Part shown: in pieces, positions 7,747 through 14,454 of the stretch
Layout of the letters: every line of letters starts with the position of its first letter
Position numbering within the stretch: the stretch's first letter is position 1
Assembly: GCA_946494635.1 (NCBI GenBank)
Contig: CAMMCS010000006.1
Location: forward strand, 1 to 27,383
From: an uncultured Oscillibacter sp.
GTDB lineage: Bacteria; Bacillota; Clostridia; Oscillospirales; Oscillospiraceae
DNA: 27,383 bases
Direction: 5' to 3'
Notes under the pieces: generated by a model
What the model was told of the DNA's origin: nothing
Databases searched by the model: none
The model's input: the letters and a program-made list of their open reading frames with translations, nothing else
Made by a program: the position numbers and the translations under genes

Positions 7747-7968
7747 ATGTTGGAATATGAGTTTGAAGAGATCTTCTGCGACGAGGGTGGAGGCGGCTAC
7801 AGTCTGCTGGGCGGCTTCGGCATGGAGACCGTGGCCCACCAGGAGACCATCCTTCGCCGCGCGGCGGAGGGCTGGCGCTACGTTGGCTTCATCCCCAAGC
7901 GTCAGCGGGCCGGAGGCTTTATCGAGAGCGTTGACCTGGTATTCGAGCGCCAGCGCCCGGACACCTGA
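7747..7968 (+). CDS. Small DUF4177-like protein
   Basis: The 73-residue protein starts LEYEFEEIF and contains ETILRRAAEGWRYVGFIP followed by ESVDLVFERQ. This is the DUF4177 pattern: a strand, then a helix with a conserved GW, then two strands. Its function is unknown. The ATG at 7747 follows GAGGAGCGG, with a 14-base gap after ylmH. A longer frame from 7225 lies inside ylmH and is rejected. It belongs to the ABC-ylmH-xpaC operon. Confidence 0.75.
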   Translation: MLEYEFEEIFCDEGGGGYSLLGGFGMETVAHQETILRRAAEGWRYVGFIPKRQRAGGFIESVDLVFERQRPDT

Positions 7969-7983
7969 CAGGAGGAGCGAGAC

Positions 7984-8193
7984 ATGGACCAAAAGCAGAT
8001 CGACCGCATCAACGAGCTGGCCCGGAAGGCCAGGACACCGGAGGGCCTGACGGAGTGGGAGCGGATGGAACAGGCGGCCCTCCGCAGGGAGTATGTGGAC
8101 GCGGTGCTGGGAAACCTGAAAAGCCAGCTGGATCACACCTATGTGGTGGATGAGAAGGGCAGCAAGCGGAAGCTGAAGCCAAGGGAGGAGTGA
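7984..8193 (+). CDS. DUF896 family protein (YnzC-like)
   Basis: The 69-residue protein matches the DUF896 / UPF0291 family. It has the N-terminal IDRINELARKAR helix, a turn (EGLTEWERMEQAALRREYVD), then a short C-terminal extension. The B. subtilis relative YnzC forms a two-helix bundle and lies in the SOS-linked yneA operon; no function is proven. The start at 7984 follows AGGAGGAGCGAG, 15 bases after the previous stop. The stop is 5 bases before the start of the XpaC-like gene. Confidence 0.85.
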   Translation: MDQKQIDRINELARKARTPEGLTEWERMEQAALRREYVDAVLGNLKSQLDHTYVVDEKGSKRKLKPREE

Positions 8194-8198
8194 GGACC

Positions 8199-9371
8199 AT
8201 GGCAAAGAGCAAAAAGAAGCAGGAGGGCGTGGGCATCTGGATCGCGATTGTGGTGCTGTTCGGCCTGGGGGCGTGGCCGATCGCGCTGATCCTGCTGTTT
8301 GTCAAGCTTTTTGGGGATGACGACAAAAAGAAACGCCGGAGTTCCGCACCGCCGCTGAATCAGGCCGGAGGCACGCAGTCCGGCGAAGAGGGGGAGACGG
8401 GCGGAACGAAGAAGGCCGTGCGCAGCGCCATGCGTTCCCCGGCGGTGAAAAAGTCCAACGCCAAGTGGCTGAAGATCATCGGCGTGGTGCTGGCAGTCAT
8501 CGGCCTGGCGGCCTGCTGGAGTCCCATCGACATGATCATCTGGCGGGGATATGTGGAGAGCTGGGACATCGAGGAGCTGCTTCAGGCGCTGGCGATCACC
8601 GCCGCTGGTGTGGCCATGCTCTGCAGCGGGGTGTCCATCGACCGCAGCCTGAAGCGGTACAACCGGTATCTGGCGGTGGTGGGGCGCTCTGAGGCGATGC
8701 CGCTTGACCAGCTGGCGCGGACGACGGGCTACCCTTTGGCAAAGGTGGAAAAGGACGTCCAGAAGATGATTGACAAGGGCTACTTTGGCACAGCTGCCTA
8801 TCTGAACATGGAGCTGGGGTATCTGTTCCGCAGCGGCAAGGCGGATGCGGAGCTGAAGCAGCAGCGCCAGCAGCAGGAGCAGGCTGCCGCCGCCCCGCCG
8901 CCGAAAGAGGCGGAAGAGGGCTATTCCGGCATCCTGCGGGGGATCCGCCGGGCAAATGACGCCATTGCGGACGAGGTTCTCTCCGCAAAAATCGACCGGC
9001 TGGAGGAGATCACTGCCAGGATCTTCCGGGCGGTGGAGGATGACCCCCAGAAGCAGGGCCGGATCGACACCTTCCTGAACTACTATCTGCCCACCACCCA
9101 GAAGCTGCTGGACTCCTACGCGGAGTTCGAGGCCGCCGGGGTGGAGGGGGAGAACCTCCGCCAGGCCAAGGCCCGGATCGAGTCCACCATGGACCTCATC
9201 ATCAAGGGCTTCGAGCACCAGCTGGACGAGCTGTACAAGGCCGACGCCCTGGATGTGGACAGCGACATCCGGGTGATGGAGACCATGCTGGAGCGGGATA
9301 CCGCCAGTGTGGAAAAGGACTTCGGCCTGAGCGGCATGGCCGGAGCGGAAAAGACAAAAGAGGGCGAATGA
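8199..9371 (+). CDS. XpaC-like membrane protein (5-bromo-4-chloroindolyl phosphate hydrolysis family)
   Basis: The 390-residue protein has N-terminal hydrophobic segments near residues 12-36 (GIWIAIVVLFGLGAWPIALI), 87-108 and 127-146. A middle part (about 150-210) contains a winged-helix-like LARTTGYPLAKVEKDVQKMIDKG. The C-terminal coiled-coil region has LNYYLPTTQKLLDSY and LYKADALDVDSDIRVMETML, the signature of the XpaC / Halogen_Hydrol family. In other Bacillota xpaC usually precedes telA (toxic anion resistance). No TelA is nearby here. The family name comes from an old phenotype; the biochemical role is unclear. The ATG at 8199 is preferred over a GTG at 8190 because GGGAGGAG ends at 8190. 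Confidence 0.8.
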   Translation: MAKSKKKQEGVGIWIAIVVLFGLGAWPIALILLFVKLFGDDDKKKRRSSAPPLNQAGGTQSGEEGETGGTKKAVRSAMRSPAVKKSNAKWLKIIGVVLAVIGLAACWSPIDMIIWRGYVESWDIEELLQALAITAAGVAMLCSGVSIDRSLKRYNRYLAVVGRSEAMPLDQLARTTGYPLAKVEKDVQKMIDKGYFGTAAYLNMELGYLFRSGKADAELKQQRQQQEQAAAAPPPKEAEEGYSGILRGIRRANDAIADEVLSAKIDRLEEITARIFRAVEDDPQKQGRIDTFLNYYLPTTQKLLDSYAEFEAAGVEGENLRQAKARIESTMDLIIKGFEHQLDELYKADALDVDSDIRVMETMLERDTASVEKDFGLSGMAGAEKTKEGE

Positions 9372-9373
9372 CA

Positions 9374-9409
9374 AGAAGGCCCGGTGCGGAATCCCGCACC
9401 GGGCCTTCT
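9374..9409. terminator. Bidirectional terminator between xpaC and the aldolase
   Basis: A perfect 16-bp stem (9374-9389 with 9394-9409) with a 4-base loop sits between the two convergent genes. Plus-direction tail: GCCCTTG. Minus-direction tail: TGTCATTC. Confidence 0.8.
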
Positions 9410-9422
9410 GCCCTTGGGGAAA

Positions 9423-10196
9423 TTATGGCTTCCAGACGTCTGACACCATATTTTTGTACATCTCCACAAAAAGCAGCGTGTCCATCCCCATGGTGACGCT
9501 GTCGAAGCCCTCCGCAAACCGCTGGCGGCTGGCGGCCGGGCCGCCGGTGAAGATCAGGGACAGCTTGCCGCTGCGCCGGCAGGCCGTCTGCACCCGGGCA
9601 ATGGCGTCCCGGACCGGCGGCGCGTCGAACTCGCCGGGGTGGCCCAATGCGATGGACAGGTCAAAGGGCCCCACGAAGATGCCGTCCACACCATCCAGGG
9701 CAGTGATCTCCTCAATGTGCTCCAGGCAGCCTGCGGTCTCGCACTGGGGCAGCAGCAGTGTATCCCGGTTGCAGGTGTCCATATAGCCGCCGATGGAGGC
9801 GGCGTGGGAGGCGTGGCCCCAGCCCCCGTCCCGGGTGGGGCAGAAGCCCCGGTTCCCCAGAGGGGCGAACTTGGCGTACCGGATCAGCTCCCGGACCTCA
9901 TCCACTGACTCCACGCAGGGGACCACCACCCCCTGGGCGCCCACGTCCAGCAGCCGAAGGACGGCGGTGCGGGAGATCTCGTTGGCCCGGGCCAGGGCCG
10001 TCAGGCCGGCCCCCTGGGCGGCGGCGATCTGGGCAGCGGCGGACTCAATGCCCACCGGGGAGTGCTCCGTGTCCACGATCACATAGTCCAATCCGGTGTA
10101 GCGCAGGCTCTCCACAGTCAGGGGACTGCCCATGGCCGCAAAGGTGCCCAGGCTCTTTTCCCCCTGTCTCCATTTTTCCAGCACCGCATTTTTCAT
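9423..10196 (-). CDS. HpcH/HpaI aldolase family protein (2-keto-3-deoxy acid aldolase-like)
   Basis: The 257-residue protein is a class II (metal-dependent) pyruvate aldolase of the HpcH/HpaI family. It has the D42-x-E44-H45 catalytic block (VIVDTEHSP), R70 (ALARAN), Q151-x-E153 (LPQCETAG) and D179 (VGPFDLS). E153 and D179 should bind the metal. Such enzymes cleave 4-hydroxy-2-oxo acids into pyruvate and an aldehyde. Sugar-acid or aromatic pathway genes are absent nearby, so the substrate is open. The start is the ATG at 10194-10196, since GAGGAGG lies 10 bases upstream; the frame extending to 10238 crosses the promoter. It is transcribed alone, divergently from the ZnuA-like gene. Confidence 0.9.
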   Translation of the reverse strand: MKNAVLEKWRQGEKSLGTFAAMGSPLTVESLRYTGLDYVIVDTEHSPVGIESAAAQIAAAQGAGLTALARANEISRTAVLRLLDVGAQGVVVPCVESVDEVRELIRYAKFAPLGNRGFCPTRDGGWGHASHAASIGGYMDTCNRDTLLLPQCETAGCLEHIEEITALDGVDGIFVGPFDLSIALGHPGEFDAPPVRDAIARVQTACRRSGKLSLIFTGGPAASRQRFAEGFDSVTMGMDTLLFVEMYKNMVSDVWKP

Positions 10197-10229
10197 ATGC
10201 GTCCAGCCTCCTCTTTCCAGGTTGCCTCC

Positions 10230-10257
10230 ATTATACAAAATCTGGCGGCAAAGTCAA
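10230..10257 (-). promoter_or_regulatory. Aldolase promoter
   Basis: Reading leftward, TTGACT (10252-10257), 16 bases, then a perfect TATAAT (10230-10235). This is one of the strongest promoters in the window. Its -35 box is 11 bases from the -35 box of the opposing ZnuA promoter. Confidence 0.8.
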
Positions 10258-10259
10258 AC

Positions 10260-10282
10260 GCCGGGAGCTTGCAATTCCCGGC
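10260..10282. promoter_or_regulatory. Inverted repeat between divergent promoters (candidate operator)
   Basis: GCCGGGA (10260-10266) and TCCCGGC (10276-10282) are perfect inverted arms 9 bases apart. They flank and partly cover the -35 box of the ZnuA promoter and begin 2 bases after the aldolase -35. One regulator dimer could control both genes. No match to a known operator is claimed. Confidence 0.45.
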
Positions 10283-10297
10283 AGGTTGTGCTATACT
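10269..10297 (+). promoter_or_regulatory. ZnuA-like gene promoter
   Basis: TTGCAA (10269-10274) and TATACT (10292-10297) are spaced by 17 bases, with an extended TGC before the -10. The start codon is 41 bases downstream. Confidence 0.75.
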
Positions 10298-10337
10298 GCT
10301 TCATCTGAAAACCATTCTCATTTTTGGAGGAGAACCT

Positions 10338-11312
10338 ATGGGAAAACGATCTTTGGCAGCCCTCTGCGCGCTGCTGGCGCTGCTGTTGCCCTCTGCCTGC
10401 GGGGCGCCGCCGGAGGGAGCTGACGACGGCAGGCTGAAGGTGGTGGCCACCGTGTTCCCCGCCTACGATTTCGCCCGGGCCGTGGGCGGGGATCTGGCGG
10501 AGGTACAGCTGCTGCTGCCGCCGGGGACGGAGAGCCACTCCTACGAGCCCACGCCGGCGGATATTCTGGCGGTGCAGGACTGCGACCTGTTCATCTACCT
10601 GGGGGGCGAGTCCGATACCTGGGTGGAGACCATTCTGGAGTCTGTGGAGCTGCAGGGAGATACGCTGCGGATGGTGGACTGTGTGCCGCTGCTGGAGGAG
10701 GAGACGGTGGAGGGCATGGAGAGCTACGAAGACGGCCACGACCACGAACACGATCATAGCGAGGCCCCTGGCCTGGGCGAGGTGGCGGGCTATGACGAGC
10801 ATGTGTGGACCTCTCCCCGAAATGCCGCCCTCATCACCCGGGCGGTGGGGGACAGGATGGCGGAATTGGATCCCTCTAACGCGGAGGCCTATGCCGCCGG
10901 CACCGCGGACTACGCGGCGCAGATCGAGGATCTGGACCGGGAATTCGCGGACTTCTTTGCCGGGGTGGAGGATCGGACCATGGTGTTTGGGGACCGGTTC
11001 CCCCTGCGGTACTTTGCGGAGGAGTTCGGCATCGACTACTATGCCGCCTTTCCCGGGTGCAGCACCCAGACGGAGCCCTCGGCGGCCACCATCGCCTTTC
11101 TGACGGACAAGGTCCGCCAGGAGCGGATCCCGACGGTCTGGTACATCGAGTTTTCCAACCATCTGGTGGCGGACAGCATCGCGGAAGCCGCCGGGGTCAA
11201 GACCGCCATGTTCCATACCTGCCACAATGTCTCCCCGGAGGAGCTGGAATCCGGCGCCACCTATGTGTCCCTGATGGAACAGAACCTGGAATCCCTGCGG
11301 GAAAACCTATGA
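10338..11312 (+). CDS. ZnuA-like metal ABC transporter substrate-binding lipoprotein
   Basis: The 324-residue protein has a signal peptide with cysteine at 21 (LLLPSACG; proline at -3 makes the lipobox atypical). It then shows the cluster A-I metal-binding protein fold: H67 in GTESHSYEP, a His-rich loop at 132-141 (DGHDHEHDHS) and H155 in DEHVWTSPRN. The usual third His region reads GDRFPLRYF, without His. Later blocks FPGCSTQTEPSA and WYIEFSNHLVADSIAEAAG match clostridial zinc/manganese-binding members. It should capture Zn2+ (or Mn2+) outside the membrane. No ATPase or permease gene is adjacent, so partners must lie elsewhere. The ATG at 10338 follows GGAGGAG. Confidence 0.88.
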   Translation: MGKRSLAALCALLALLLPSACGAPPEGADDGRLKVVATVFPAYDFARAVGGDLAEVQLLLPPGTESHSYEPTPADILAVQDCDLFIYLGGESDTWVETILESVELQGDTLRMVDCVPLLEEETVEGMESYEDGHDHEHDHSEAPGLGEVAGYDEHVWTSPRNAALITRAVGDRMAELDPSNAEAYAAGTADYAAQIEDLDREFADFFAGVEDRTMVFGDRFPLRYFAEEFGIDYYAAFPGCSTQTEPSAATIAFLTDKVRQERIPTVWYIEFSNHLVADSIAEAAGVKTAMFHTCHNVSPEELESGATYVSLMEQNLESLRENL

Positions 11313-11322
11313 AGCCCGTGAA

Positions 11323-11359
11323 AAAGCGGCCCCGCGGTTTTTCACCGCGGGGCCGCTTT
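11323..11359 (+). terminator. Terminator after the ZnuA-like gene
   Basis: AAAGCGGCCCCGCGGT and its perfect complement form a 16-bp stem with loop TTTTC, starting 11 bases after the stop. It could also end the minus-strand Cys-rich gene, which converges on it: in that direction the stem is followed by a short T-rich tract. Confidence 0.8.
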
Positions 11360-11409
11360 CAGCGCATCAACCGGGAGGAGAGCTGTGAGAGAAGGCGGGA
11401 TACCGCAGT

Positions 11410-11604
11410 TCACCAGGCCATCCTGCGGCACTGGATGGCGCGGCACTGGCGGACCACCTGGGCGCACAGGGCGTTGTGGAACTGCAGGTATTCTTTCTTG
11501 GCCTGGCGCTGGGCCTGCTGTTCCGCCTGGAACTGCCGCCATTTGGGACAGGTTTTGTGACAGCCCTCCCGATAGGAGGGGCATTTGGATTGACAGGGCA
11601 GCAT
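11410..11604 (-). CDS. Small Cys-rich protein, function unknown
   Basis: The 64-residue protein begins MLPCQSKCPSYREGCHKTC: four cysteines spaced C-x3-C-x6-C-x3-C, as in a metal site. A charged helix follows (KWRQFQAEQQAQRQAKKEYL), then a basic Cys-containing tail. I recall similar short CPYREGCH-type ORFs of unknown role in gut Clostridia, which makes it more than a shadow. The start ATG at 11602-11604 fits GGAG at 11611-11615 with 8 bases spacing; earlier ATGs are too close to that site. It is the only gene visible in 11360-11773 and is convergent with the ZnuA-like gene. Confidence 0.55.
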   Translation of the reverse strand: MLPCQSKCPSYREGCHKTCPKWRQFQAEQQAQRQAKKEYLQFHNALCAQVVRQCRAIQCRRMAW

Positions 11605-11773
11605 GGCCATCACTCCGATCATCAAGATTTACCGCCGGATGGCCGGAAAGAGCGCTCCGCCGCTGGGGCCACTGGCAGGCTTCTGCTATCAGTTTATTCC
11701 CATCCGGGGCGGCTTACCACCCGATCTCTGTAAAGGGATGGTTAAACCTCTGGGGATGGATTGTTTCTGGGGG

Positions 11774-11803
11774 TTGACAACCACTGCCGCACCGTGTTAG
11801 AGT
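11774..11803 (+). promoter_or_regulatory. Promoter of the MATE leader
   Basis: TTGACA (11774-11779, consensus) and TAGAGT (11798-11803) are spaced by 18 bases, with TGT before the -10. The first transcribed base would be near 11810, giving a leader of about 170 bases before the MATE gene. The 163 bases before this promoter (11611-11773) hold no recognisable gene. Confidence 0.65.
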
Positions 11804-11809
11804 AAGTCC

Positions 11810-11981
11810 TGTTCATCGGAGGGCTTGCGGCCGCAGCCACAAAGCCGGATAAGATGTCGGGAGCGCCCGGTTTCTTATCCGGCTTTTTTTGCTGTGCAGA
11901 TCCGCCGCGAAAGCTTCACGCGCAGCCGCAGGCATGCGGCGCGCGTGAAATTCTGCGCCCTCCATCGTCTGGGAGGAGACT
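11810..11981 (+). promoter_or_regulatory. Long structured leader of the MATE exporter gene
   Basis: Several structures are visible. (a) An intrinsic terminator at 11841-11890. (b) A long hairpin at 11915-11949 (TTCACGCGC/GCGCGTGAA plus GCCGCA/TGCGGC). (c) CCTCC at 11959-11963 can pair with GGAGG of the ribosome binding site (11972-11976). (d) GGAGGGC at 11818-11824 is a perfect complement of GCCCTCC at 11957-11963, so it could release that site. It resembles an attenuator or riboswitch, but I do not recognise a known class (no match to guanidine, c-di-GMP, THF, fluoride or yybP-ykoY cores). Confidence 0.45.
11841..11890 (+). terminator. Intrinsic terminator inside the MATE leader
   Basis: AAAGCCGGATAAGA (11841-11854) pairs perfectly with 11873-11886. 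An inner CGGG/CCCG helix lies in the loop, and seven T follow (11884-11890). It is a full rho-independent terminator located before, not after, a gene. No other promoter is visible between it and the MATE start. Confidence 0.85.
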
Positions 11982-13325
11982 ATGGAGGCAGAGAAAACAT
12001 TTACCCAGGGGCCGATTTTGACGGCCCTGCTGAAATTCGCCCTGCCGGTGCTGCTGGCCCTGCTGCTGCAGGCTATGTACGGCGCTGTGGACCTGCAGGT
12101 GGTGGGGAAATTCGGCACCGCCGCGGACATCTCCGCCGTCTCCACCGGCAGCCAGATCATGCAGACGGTGACCATCGTCATCACAGGCCTGGCCATGGGC
12201 ATCACAGTGCTGCTGGGGCAGAAGATCGGCGAGGGGAAGCCGGAGGAGGCGGGAGCCGCCGTGGGCAGCGGCATCTGCCTCTTCCTGGTGGTGGCGGTGG
12301 CGGCCACGGCGGCGCTGGAGCTGGCGGCGCCCCAGCTGGCGATGCTGATGCACGCCCCGGCGGACGCCTTTGACGGCACGGTGGAGTATGTGCGGATCTG
12401 CTCCGGCGGCGCGGTGTTCATCGTGGCCTACAACCTGCTGGGCAGCATCTTCCGGGGGATCGGAGACTCCCGTGTGCCGCTGATCACCGTGCTGATCGCC
12501 TGTGTCCTGAACATCGGCGGCGACCTGCTGCTGGTGGGGGGGTTCGGCATGAATGTGGCCGGCGCGGCCATCGCCACGGTGTTTGCCCAGGCGGTGAGCG
12601 TGCTGCTGTCCCTGCTGCTGATCCGGCGGAAGCATCTGGCGTTCACCCTCCGGCGGCAGGACATCCGGTTCAACGGCGCCATCATCGGGCGGATTTTGAA
12701 GCTGGGCAGCCCGGTGGCCCTCCAGGACCTGCTGGTGAACCTCACCTTCCTGGTGATCATCGCCATCGCCAACTCCATGGGCACCATCCCCTCCGCCGGG
12801 GTGGGCGTGGCGGAGAAGCTCTGCGCCTTCGTCATGCTGGTGCCCTCCGCCTACATGCAGTCCATGTCCGCCTTTGTGGCCCAGAACATCGGCGCCGGGC
12901 TGGAGGACAGGGCCCGGCGGGCTCTGCTGTATGGGGTGCTGTCCTCCCTGGTGGCGGGCCTCCTCATGGGCTGGGCGGCCTTCTTCCACGGGGACGTGCT
13001 GGCGGGCATCTTCGCGGAGGATGCGGCGGTGATCGCCGCCGCCTGGGAGTATCTGAAGGCCTATGCCATCGACTGCCTGCTCACCAGCTTCCTGTTCTGC
13101 TTCGTGGGTTTTTTCAACGGCTGCGGCCAGACGCTGTTCGTCATGATCCAGGGGATGATCGGCGCCCTGGGCGTCCGGCTGCCGGTGGCCCTGCTGGTGA
13201 GCCGGGCGGCGGACAGCTCCCTGTTCCATCTGGGCCTGGCCACCCCGGCCTCCACGGTGGTGCAGATCCTTCTGTGTGGGATCTGGTATCTGCGGCGGAG
13301 CCGCCGGCTCCGGATACACAGCTGA
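11982..13325 (+). CDS. MATE-family efflux transporter
   Basis: The 447-residue protein is a 12-helix MATE (multidrug and toxic compound extrusion) transporter. It begins FTQGPILTALLKFALPVLLALLLQ and has AMYGAVDLQVVGKFG, GLAMGITVLLGQKIGEGKPEEAG and, in the second half, PSAGVGVAEKLCAFVMLVPSA and VAQNIGAGLEDRARRALLYG. Such transporters export cationic drugs or metabolites with Na+ or H+ antiport; the substrate is unknown. The ATG at 11982 follows GGGAGGAG. It is preceded by an attenuator-like leader and closed by a strong terminator, so it is a regulated single-gene unit. A second MATE gene lies at 19214-20632; the two are different subfamilies, not a recent duplication. Confidence 0.92.
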   Translation: MEAEKTFTQGPILTALLKFALPVLLALLLQAMYGAVDLQVVGKFGTAADISAVSTGSQIMQTVTIVITGLAMGITVLLGQKIGEGKPEEAGAAVGSGICLFLVVAVAATAALELAAPQLAMLMHAPADAFDGTVEYVRICSGGAVFIVAYNLLGSIFRGIGDSRVPLITVLIACVLNIGGDLLLVGGFGMNVAGAAIATVFAQAVSVLLSLLLIRRKHLAFTLRRQDIRFNGAIIGRILKLGSPVALQDLLVNLTFLVIIAIANSMGTIPSAGVGVAEKLCAFVMLVPSAYMQSMSAFVAQNIGAGLEDRARRALLYGVLSSLVAGLLMGWAAFFHGDVLAGIFAEDAAVIAAAWEYLKAYAIDCLLTSFLFCFVGFFNGCGQTLFVMIQGMIGALGVRLPVALLVSRAADSSLFHLGLATPASTVVQILLCGIWYLRRSRRLRIHS

Positions 13326-13335
13326 TGGACGAAAC

Positions 13336-13369
13336 ACCCCCGGCGGTCCTGAACAGGACCGCCGGGGGT
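13336..13369. terminator. Bidirectional terminator between MATE and panE
   Basis: A 15-bp perfect stem (13336-13350 with 13355-13369) with loop GAAC, followed by ATTATAT in the plus direction and TGTTTCGT in the minus direction. Confidence 0.8.
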
Positions 13370-13383
13370 ATTATATCGGGTGC

Positions 13384-14301
13384 TCAATAGGCTTGTTCCA
13401 TTTCCTGGACCTGCGCATACAGCCAGTCGTTCACCGGCACGGAGATGCCGTGCCTGGCCGCCAGACGGCGGATGGTGCCGGCAAACAGCTCCACCTCGCT
13501 CTTCCGGTGGGCCTTGCCGTCCTGCCGCATGGAGGGCTCACCGTCGTCCGGCAGGGCGTCGATGATGCCCACCCACTCGTCCACGTCCTTTTCAGAAAGA
13601 GGGATGCCCTCTGCGTTGGCCACCTGGACCACTTCCCGCATGGCGCCGATCATGGTGTCGCGGGGCTTGCCGGGGCGGTGGAGAAGGCCATAGCTGCACT
13701 GGAACACCATGGCGGCCTGGTTGCAGCCGGTGTTGCACAGCAGCTTGCTCCACAGGTGGACGCGGATGTCCTCCGGCAGACAGTAGGCAAAGCCGATTTC
13801 ATCGAAGAAGGCCGTGAGCCGCCGGAGCCGGCCGGTGTCCGCTCCCGCCGGGACACCCAGGGCCAGTTCGCCCGCAGGGCCGTAGGTGACCTGATTGCCC
13901 TCCTTTTTGGCGGACATCTTCTGGGCGACGCACCAGACCACCTTCTCCGGGCCGAAGGCGCCGCCCAGGATCTGCTCGCTGACAATGCCGTTGAGGACGG
14001 AAATCACAATGGTATCCGGCCCTACCAGGTGGCGGCAGGTCTCGATGGCCCCCTCCAGGCCGCCGAATTTGACGGCGAACAGCAGCAGGTCTACCGGATC
14101 CTGCCGGCTGGCGGCGTCGGTATAATGGAAGTCCCGGGGCTGACCGTTGCAGAAGAACCCCTCCTGCTGGTAGCGCTTCGCCCGGGTGCTGTCTGCCAGC
14201 ACCAGTACCCGCTCCCGCCCCAGGGCCTGGGTAAAGAGATCCGCGTACATGGCGCCCAGGGCGCCCAGGCCGATGATGCCGACTGTCTCAATGGATTTCA
14301 T
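13384..14301 (-). CDS. Ketopantoate reductase family protein (2-dehydropantoate 2-reductase)
   Basis: The 305-residue protein has an N-terminal Rossmann domain with GLGALG at 11-16, then the ApbA/PanE features: VDLLLFAVKFGGLEGAIE, VISVLNGI, and the C-terminal LWSKLLCNTGCNQAAMVFQ with the catalytic-type lysine and asparagine. Ketopantoate reductase uses NADPH to make pantoate for coenzyme A. panB, panC and other CoA genes are absent here. Many Clostridia have several PanE-like reductases acting on other 2-keto acids, so the symbol panE is not assigned. The start ATG at 14299-14301 follows GAGGAGGTATTTCC. No clear promoter is visible between it and the radical SAM terminator. Confidence 0.85.
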   Translation of the reverse strand: MKSIETVGIIGLGALGAMYADLFTQALGRERVLVLADSTRAKRYQQEGFFCNGQPRDFHYTDAASRQDPVDLLLFAVKFGGLEGAIETCRHLVGPDTIVISVLNGIVSEQILGGAFGPEKVVWCVAQKMSAKKEGNQVTYGPAGELALGVPAGADTGRLRRLTAFFDEIGFAYCLPEDIRVHLWSKLLCNTGCNQAAMVFQCSYGLLHRPGKPRDTMIGAMREVVQVANAEGIPLSEKDVDEWVGIIDALPDDGEPSMRQDGKAHRKSEVELFAGTIRRLAARHGISVPVNDWLYAQVQEMEQAY

Positions 14302-14418
14302 GGAAATACCTCCTCTTCCTCCGGAATACCCGCTTCCCCCGGCAATCCCGCCATCAGTCCCGGGAACAGCGCCGGGGATCAGATGCGGCGGGAGATGCCG
14401 TGCGGAACCGGGCACTCC

Positions 14419-14447
14419 AAAAAAGGGCGGCGGAGTGCTCCGCCGCC
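14419..14447 (-). terminator. Terminator of the radical SAM gene
   Basis: Reading leftward, a GGCGGCGGA/TCCGCCGCC stem (14426-14447, loop GCAC) is followed after one base by six T (14424-14419). It separates the radical SAM gene from the reductase gene downstream. Confidence 0.85.
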
Positions 14448-14454
14448 GATGGTG

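Noticed and set aside
11603..11800. 65-codon plus-strand frame (MAITPIIKIYRRMAG...)
   Set aside because: It overlaps the start of the Cys-rich gene, has no ribosome binding site and ends across the MATE leader promoter. I recognise no family, so it is probably a shadow, although a decayed element cannot be excluded.
11810..11890. Known riboswitch class before MATE (guanidine, c-di-GMP-I, THF, fluoride, yybP-ykoY)
   Set aside because: None of the conserved cores I know for these classes is present by eye; only the generic terminator and hairpins are clear.
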